The notes beneath the pieces are model-generated. The model searched no databases, was not told the DNA's origin, and saw only the letters and a list, made by a program, of their open reading frames with translations. From contig JADGOD010000083.1 of NCBI GenBank assembly GCA_017883125.1, forward strand, positions 1 to 9,329: a DNA stretch of 9,329 bases, given 5' to 3'. Of this stretch, positions 5,629 through 9,329 are shown one piece after another (the first letter of the stretch is position 1; the number at the start of each line of letters is the position of its first letter). The translations under genes and the position numbers were made by a program. The stretch comes from Acidimicrobiales bacterium (GTDB lineage: Bacteria > Actinomycetota > Acidimicrobiia > Acidimicrobiales > RAAP-2).

Positions 5629-6714
5629 ATGTGGGCGATTGTCATCAAGGAGTTCCGCCAGCTCAAGCGGGACCGCCGGACTCTGGCGATGCTGGTCCTG
5701 ATGCCCGTGTTCCTGCTCATCCTCTTCGGCTACGCGGCGAACCTGAGCGTGACCAAGATCCCGACCGTGGTGGTGGGTCCCCAGGCCGCGCTGGTCGCCA
5801 GCCATCTCCAGAGCCCGTTCGACGTCGTCGAGACCGACCCCACTGCAAACCGTGCGCAGGCCGAGAGCGAGCTCCGCAACGGCAGAGCCGTGGTGGCGGT
5901 GGTCACCGGGTCGATCCCGATGCCCGTCCTGATGGACGGCACGCAGCTGTTCTCGGTCCAGACCGCCAAGGGTGCACTCGCCCGGATGGTCGAGACCGAG
6001 ATCGCCCGTGGCGCCAAGGCCTCGCCGGTCGCTCCCCAGGTGCTCTTCAACCCCGATCTCAAGACCTCGTGGGTCATGGTCCCCGGGCTGACCGGCCTGA
6101 TCCTGCTGTTCGTCGGGACCCTGATCACCAGCCTCGGGATCGTCCGTGAGCGCCAGGCCGGGACCATCGAGCAGCTGGCCGTCATGCCGTTCCGGCCCTG
6201 GGAGGTGATCTTCGGCAAGATCCTGCCGTACCTCCTCCTCGCCTCGATCGACCTCGTGGTGATCGTCGCCCTTGGCATGATGCTCTTCGGGGTTCCGTTC
6301 GTCGGGAGCATCGCCACCTTCGGGGTCGGCGCCCTCCTCTTCCTCCTGGTCGCCCTGGGCATGGGGGTGCTGATCTCGACCGTCTCGCAGAACCAGGGCC
6401 AGGCAATCCAGCTCGCCATCATGTTCGTCGTGCCCCAGATCCTCCTGTCGGGGCTCATCTTCCCGATCACCTCGATGGCCCGGGGCGTCCAGTGGATCGC
6501 CCACGTGCTGCCGCTGATGTACTTCATCCAGATCGGCCGGGGCGTCATGCTCAAGGGCACGCCGATCACCGCGCTCTGGTTCCCCATGGGGGTGCTCGCG
6601 GCGATGGCGGTGGTCGTCCTCGGGCTCGCCGTGCTCCGGTTCCGGCGTGATCTCGCCCCGAGCGGGACCACGCCCCGGCTCTCCTCCTCTGCCCAGGAGC
6701 CCGCCGCTCCGTGA
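5629..6714 (+). CDS. ABC-2 type transporter permease (YbhR/YbhS-like)
   Basis: 361 aa, the usual size for this family. A basic cytoplasmic start (IKEFRQLKRDRR) leads to a first membrane helix at about 19-38 (MLVLMPVFLLILFGYAA), then an extracytoplasmic domain of about 110 residues. Five further helices follow between about 148 and 345, with the family's cytoplasmic motif ERQAGTIEQL (E174-L183) followed by PFRPWEVIFGKI. It forms the membrane channel of an exporter driven by the two ATPases that follow; the substrate is unknown, though related systems export drugs or lipophilic compounds. GGGAGG (5617-5622) lies 6 bases before the ATG, a strong site. Its TGA overlaps the GTG of the next gene. 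Only one permease is encoded here, so a homodimer is likely unless a partner lies elsewhere. No HlyD-type adaptor gene is seen. Confidence 0.92.
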   Translation: MWAIVIKEFRQLKRDRRTLAMLVLMPVFLLILFGYAANLSVTKIPTVVVGPQAALVASHLQSPFDVVETDPTANRAQAESELRNGRAVVAVVTGSIPMPVLMDGTQLFSVQTAKGALARMVETEIARGAKASPVAPQVLFNPDLKTSWVMVPGLTGLILLFVGTLITSLGIVRERQAGTIEQLAVMPFRPWEVIFGKILPYLLLASIDLVVIVALGMMLFGVPFVGSIATFGVGALLFLLVALGMGVLISTVSQNQGQAIQLAIMFVVPQILLSGLIFPITSMARGVQWIAHVLPLMYFIQIGRGVMLKGTPITALWFPMGVLAAMAVVVLGLAVLRFRRDLAPSGTTPRLSSSAQEPAAP

Positions 6715-7538
6715 GATGGGGCCTCAGGGGTGCCTGCGTCGAGTTCGGGTCGAGGACCGCCCTCGACGCCGTGACCCTCGACGTGGCGCCCGGTTCGCTC
6801 AGCGTGGTCCTGGGAGGAGACGGAGCGGGGAAATCGACGCTGCTCCGTGCGCTGGTGGGTCTGGTCGAGCTCCGCAGCGGGAGCGTGGAGCGTCCCGCCA
6901 AGGATCAGATCGCCTACGTCCCGGCGACCGCCGGGATGTACGTCGACCTCACCGTGGAGGAGAACCTGGCCTTCGTGGCCAGCGCCTACGGCATCGCCCG
7001 GAGCGACCTGGTGACCAGGTCCAACGAGCTGCTCGGCCGCACCGGCCTCGACGGGGCGAGGCGCCGGCTGGGCAGCCAGCTCTCGGGGGGCATGCAGCGC
7101 AAGCTCGCCGTGGCCATGGCGCTGCTGTGGCGTCCCTGGGTGATGGTCCTCGACGAGCCGACCACCGGGATCGATCCGGTGAGCCGTGCCGAGCTGTGGC
7201 GGCTCCTCTCGGGTGCGGCGGCATCCGGGACCGCCGTCGTCGTGGCGACGACCTCTGTCGGGGAGGCCATCCGGGGCTCGAACGTCCTGCTCCTCGAGGA
7301 GGGGCGTGTGATCGCCAGCGGCTCACCGGCCGAGATCGTCTCGGCGGTCCCCGGCTCCGTCGGGACCGTCCGCTCGGCGACCAAGCCCGGGGAGCTCTCG
7401 TGGCGCTGGGGGGCCTCGTGGCGGGTGTGGGCCCCGTCCCGGGATCTCCCCGAGGGGGCGGTGCGCGCCGAGCCCGACCTCGCCGACGCCGTGATGATCG
7501 CCACCCTCTCGAACGGCGCCCCGGGTCGAGCGCGGTGA
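6711..7538 (+). CDS. ABC transporter ATP-binding protein, YbhF N-half-like, lacking Q-loop Gln and H-loop His
   Basis: 275 aa. Walker A GGDGAGKST (35-43), signature LSGGM (124-128), Walker B VMVLDEP with Glu149, and D-loop TGIDP are intact. Two catalytic positions are not: the Q-loop reads YVPAT, with A72 where Gln is usual, and the H-loop reads ATTSVGEA, with S182 where His is usual. The tail (residues 215-275) resembles the variable C-terminal extension of exporter ATPases. It starts with GTG 6711 overlapping the permease TGA, and AGGAG lies 11 bases upstream, so it is translationally coupled. It ends overlapping the next ATPase start. With that partner it probably forms the heterodimeric motor of the exporter, corresponding to the first half of the fused YbhF ATPase. 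It can bind ATP, but its own site is likely weak in hydrolysis. Confidence 0.92.
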   Translation: MRWGLRGACVEFGSRTALDAVTLDVAPGSLSVVLGGDGAGKSTLLRALVGLVELRSGSVERPAKDQIAYVPATAGMYVDLTVEENLAFVASAYGIARSDLVTRSNELLGRTGLDGARRRLGSQLSGGMQRKLAVAMALLWRPWVMVLDEPTTGIDPVSRAELWRLLSGAAASGTAVVVATTSVGEAIRGSNVLLLEEGRVIASGSPAEIVSAVPGSVGTVRSATKPGELSWRWGASWRVWAPSRDLPEGAVRAEPDLADAVMIATLSNGAPGRAR

Positions 7539-8392
7539 GCGGGCTCGCCGAGACCCGGGGAGCGACGATGCGCTTCGGCCACCTCCTCGCCGTCGACGAG
7601 GTGGACCTGGCCGTCGGGGCGGGCGAGGTCGTCGGCCTCCTCGGGGCCAACGGAGCCGGCAAGACGACGCTGATCAAGATGCTGCTCGGCCTCCTGCGAC
7701 CGACGGGTGGCGAGGTGCGCCTGTTCGGAGAGCCCCCGTCCATGGCCACCCGTCGGAGGGTGGGCTACGTCTCCCAGACCCTCGGCCTCTACGACGACCT
7801 GACGGTCGAGGAGAACTGGGCCTTCACCGCCGCCACCTTCGGCCGGGTCCGGCCGGCGATCCCCGAGAGCCTCGAGGGCTCACGGGACGAGCTCGTCGGG
7901 GTGCTCCCCCTCGGGCTCCAGCGACGGGTGGCCTTCGCCGTCGCCGTCTCGCACCTCCCCGAGCTCCTGGTCCTCGACGAACCGACCTCGGGGGTCGGGG
8001 TGTGGAGCGCCGAGCGGCTCTGGGAGCAGATCCGGGACAGCGCCGAGTCGGGAGCGGGTGTCCTGGTCACCACGCACAACATGGAGGAGGCCGAGCAGTG
8101 CGACCGGCTCATCGTCATGGCCGAGGGCCGGGTCGCCGCCGCCGGCACGATCGACGACGTCGTCGCCGGGCGGCGCGTGGTCGAGGTGAGATGTGATGAC
8201 TGGCGGAGCGCGTTCGGTGTCCTCGATGCCGAAGGGCTCGTCGTCCAGGTCCGCGGCGACGTCCTCAGGGTGCCGGGGACCGCTCGGGGAATCGAGGACC
8301 TCATGGAGCGACAGGGCCTGCGCGCCGAGGTCACCACGGCGCCCGCCAACCTCGAGGAGGCATTCGTCGACCTGGTCCGCGGGGCGACCTGA
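7535..8392 (+). CDS. ABC transporter ATP-binding protein, YbhF C-half-like, with LPLG signature
   Basis: 285 aa from GTG 7535, which overlaps the preceding TGA; the frame stays open far upstream but the ATPase fold begins here. Walker A GANGAGKTT (37-45), Q-loop YVSQT (Q81), Walker B LLVLDEP (Glu149) and H-loop VTTHNMEEAE (H181) are intact. The signature is LPLGL (124-128) instead of LSGGQ, a form I recall from the second nucleotide-binding half of YbhF-type proteins. The D-loop reads SGVGVWS, with G155 in place of Asp. The helical stretch between Q-loop and signature is about nine residues shorter than in the first ATPase. The tail (185-285) includes NLEEAFVDLV, typical of these exporters. 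It pairs with the first ATPase and is the last gene of the operon; a convergent gene follows after 41 bases. Confidence 0.93.
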   Translation: MSGLAETRGATMRFGHLLAVDEVDLAVGAGEVVGLLGANGAGKTTLIKMLLGLLRPTGGEVRLFGEPPSMATRRRVGYVSQTLGLYDDLTVEENWAFTAATFGRVRPAIPESLEGSRDELVGVLPLGLQRRVAFAVAVSHLPELLVLDEPTSGVGVWSAERLWEQIRDSAESGAGVLVTTHNMEEAEQCDRLIVMAEGRVAAAGTIDDVVAGRRVVEVRCDDWRSAFGVLDAEGLVVQVRGDVLRVPGTARGIEDLMERQGLRAEVTTAPANLEEAFVDLVRGAT

Positions 8393-8412
8393 TCGGTGGG
8401 GAGCCCCAGCTC

Positions 8413-8440
8413 GTCGTTACGCCAGGGCCTCCGTCACGAC
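8413..8440. terminator. Possible hairpin between convergent genes
   Basis: GTCGT (8413-8417) pairs with ACGAC (8436-8440), and ACG (8419-8421) with CGT (8432-8434) inside one mismatch, leaving a 10-base loop. It spans the gap after the ABC operon and the last codons of the opposing DUF2127 gene. It has no T-tract; bidirectional termination is a guess from position. Confidence 0.3.
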
Positions 8441-9216
8441 AAGCGGTGGTGCGTGCGCTTCGGGTCCTCGACGTGGGCCGACGAGTCGAAGGGGGCCGGA
8501 GCGCCCGAGCGGACCCCGAAGAGGCGCTTGGCGACCACCAGGTAGACGATGATCATCACGTTGGCGACGAGTGCCCCGAGCCGCAGCACGGAGACCTTGG
8601 CGATCAGCTCGTGGATCTCCAAGGGCAGGAACCCGGCGGTGGCGATGACGGTCAGGTACTCCGCCCAGCGCCTCTCGTACCACAGGCCGACGGCCTCGAT
8701 CCCCTCGATGGCGGCGTAGAGGATCGCCATGATGAACAAGAAGAGCAGGGTCGACGAGTGGAGGTGGCTGATCTTCGACAGCGCCGAGCTGATGGTGTGA
8801 TGGCCACCGTTGGAGAGCTGGTCGACCAGGGACGACGACCAGCGGTGGACCGAGCGCAGATGTGACCAGATCAAGGCGATGGCCCCGGCGATCAGGAGGA
8901 AGGCGACCGCGTGGACGCCGCGCTCTATGGCGATGAGGCGCATGATGATGGCGTCTTCCAAGGCCCGCTGGCGACGGGGCGCAGGGAGCGGATCGCCGGT
9001 GTCCCTGAGCACGGGGAGCTCTGAGCTCCTGGGAAGCGGGACCGGCACCCAGAGATCGCAGCGAAGGCAGCGGGAGAGCCGGGTGGAGTCATCGAGATCG
9101 ACCCCGAGCGCGGCGTCTGCGTCGGACAGCCTCTGGACGTCAGCGGTGGGGGCGACGTGTCCCTCGATGGAGCAGATCCACGCCTCGTTGTGCCAGCTCT
9201 TGGGCGCGACGCGCAC
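8434..9216 (-). CDS. DUF2127 membrane protein with N-terminal Cys/His cluster
   Basis: 260 aa. Residues 13-56 hold a possible zinc site: W13-I-C15, G19-H20, then C50-L-R-C53 before DLW. A linker follows to about 85, then a DUF2127-type integral membrane region. This starts with MRLIAIERGVHAVAFLLIAG (first helix about 92-114), has a soluble loop (115-153), and three more helices near 155-177, 184-202 and 213-233, including AAIEGIEAVGLWYERRWAEY. The C-terminus is cytoplasmic-looking and charged, with His residues. DUF2127 has no established function. The start is GTG 9216, the only usable in-frame start in the window; it has no Shine-Dalgarno of its own and overlaps the stop of an upstream short frame (TAGTG), implying coupled translation. 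The frame stays open to the window edge, so a longer N-terminus cannot be excluded. Convergent with the ABC operon. Confidence 0.85.
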   Translation of the reverse strand: MRVAPKSWHNEAWICSIEGHVAPTADVQRLSDADAALGVDLDDSTRLSRCLRCDLWVPVPLPRSSELPVLRDTGDPLPAPRRQRALEDAIIMRLIAIERGVHAVAFLLIAGAIALIWSHLRSVHRWSSSLVDQLSNGGHHTISSALSKISHLHSSTLLFLFIMAILYAAIEGIEAVGLWYERRWAEYLTVIATAGFLPLEIHELIAKVSVLRLGALVANVMIIVYLVVAKRLFGVRSGAPAPFDSSAHVEDPKRTHHRLS

Positions 9217-9293
9217 TAGAGAGGTGCCCAGGGTCTCGCTGAGGTCACCGTGAGCCCGGTGCCGAACCTCTGGGGCAGGGCGGTCATCATCAT
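9216..9293 (-). CDS. Short coupled reading frame, or end of an upstream gene
   Basis: Three ATGs in a row (9293, 9290, 9287) follow AAGGAG (9300-9305) at 6-base spacing, the best binding site near this edge. The 25-codon frame ends at TAG 9216-9218, sharing one base with the GTG of the DUF2127 gene. Third positions are G/C-rich, as expected of real coding here. The frame is also open to the window edge, so it may be the tail of a larger gene. Alternatively, a one-base error could have split the true start of the DUF2127 gene. No family recognised. Confidence 0.35.
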   Translation of the reverse strand: MMMTALPQRFGTGLTVTSARPWAPL

Positions 9294-9329
9294 GGTGGGC
9301 TCCTTGTGGGTGGGGCGACCTCGCCGCAG

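Noticed and set aside
5490..6149. 219-residue frame starting in the divergent gap
   Set aside because: It overlaps the permease in another frame and becomes Arg/Pro/Gly-rich there. The permease has the strong ribosome site and family motifs.
6647..7534. Upstream extension of the second ATPase frame to give a 581-residue protein
   Set aside because: The added part overlaps the first ATPase out of frame and has no domain. The ATPase fold begins at GTG 7535.

Overview
The DNA is GC-rich, with strong G/C preference at third codon positions, several GTG starts and GTGA/TAGTG gene overlaps. This suggests an actinobacterium, possibly Acidimicrobiia; that assignment is inferred from composition and gene families, not proven. 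No rRNA, tRNA, CRISPR array, transposase or integrase was recognised.

Layout. (1) 1-3267, plus strand: a surface-acylation block. It holds the last codons of an unidentified gene, an N-terminally anchored extracytoplasmic SGNH-fold protein, and a membrane acyltransferase-3 carrying its own C-terminal SGNH domain. (2) 3268-3342: a convergent gap with a good hairpin. (3) 3343-3807, minus strand: a small cytosolic DUF3565-DUF1971 fusion protein. (4) 3910-5232, minus strand: two adjacent genes for exported proteins of unknown family. The downstream gene is broken by a one-base frame change. (5) 5233-5628: a divergent regulatory region with an AT-rich pocket, one plausible minus-strand promoter, a direct repeat and an inverted repeat. 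(6) 5629-8392, plus strand: a three-gene ABC-2 exporter operon, permease-ATPase-ATPase, joined by two GTGA overlaps. (7) 8434-9216, minus strand: a DUF2127 membrane protein with an N-terminal Cys/His cluster, preceded by a short reading frame that reaches the window edge.

How the genes work together. The SGNH protein and the AT3-SGNH enzyme probably form one unit that modifies a cell-surface glycan or similar acceptor, but the stand-alone SGNH protein lacks expected catalytic residues. The two ATPases of the exporter look like the two halves of a YbhF-type double ATPase encoded as separate genes. Their motif defects are complementary: one composite ATP site looks complete and the other degenerate. 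The two exported proteins are co-oriented, 16 bases apart, and transcribed away from the exporter; a functional link to it is possible but untested.

The most interesting points are the complementary degeneracy of the split ABC ATPases, the SGNH protein without its Asp, and the unrecognised secreted two-gene locus with its frameshift and shared DGQYxSQ motif.
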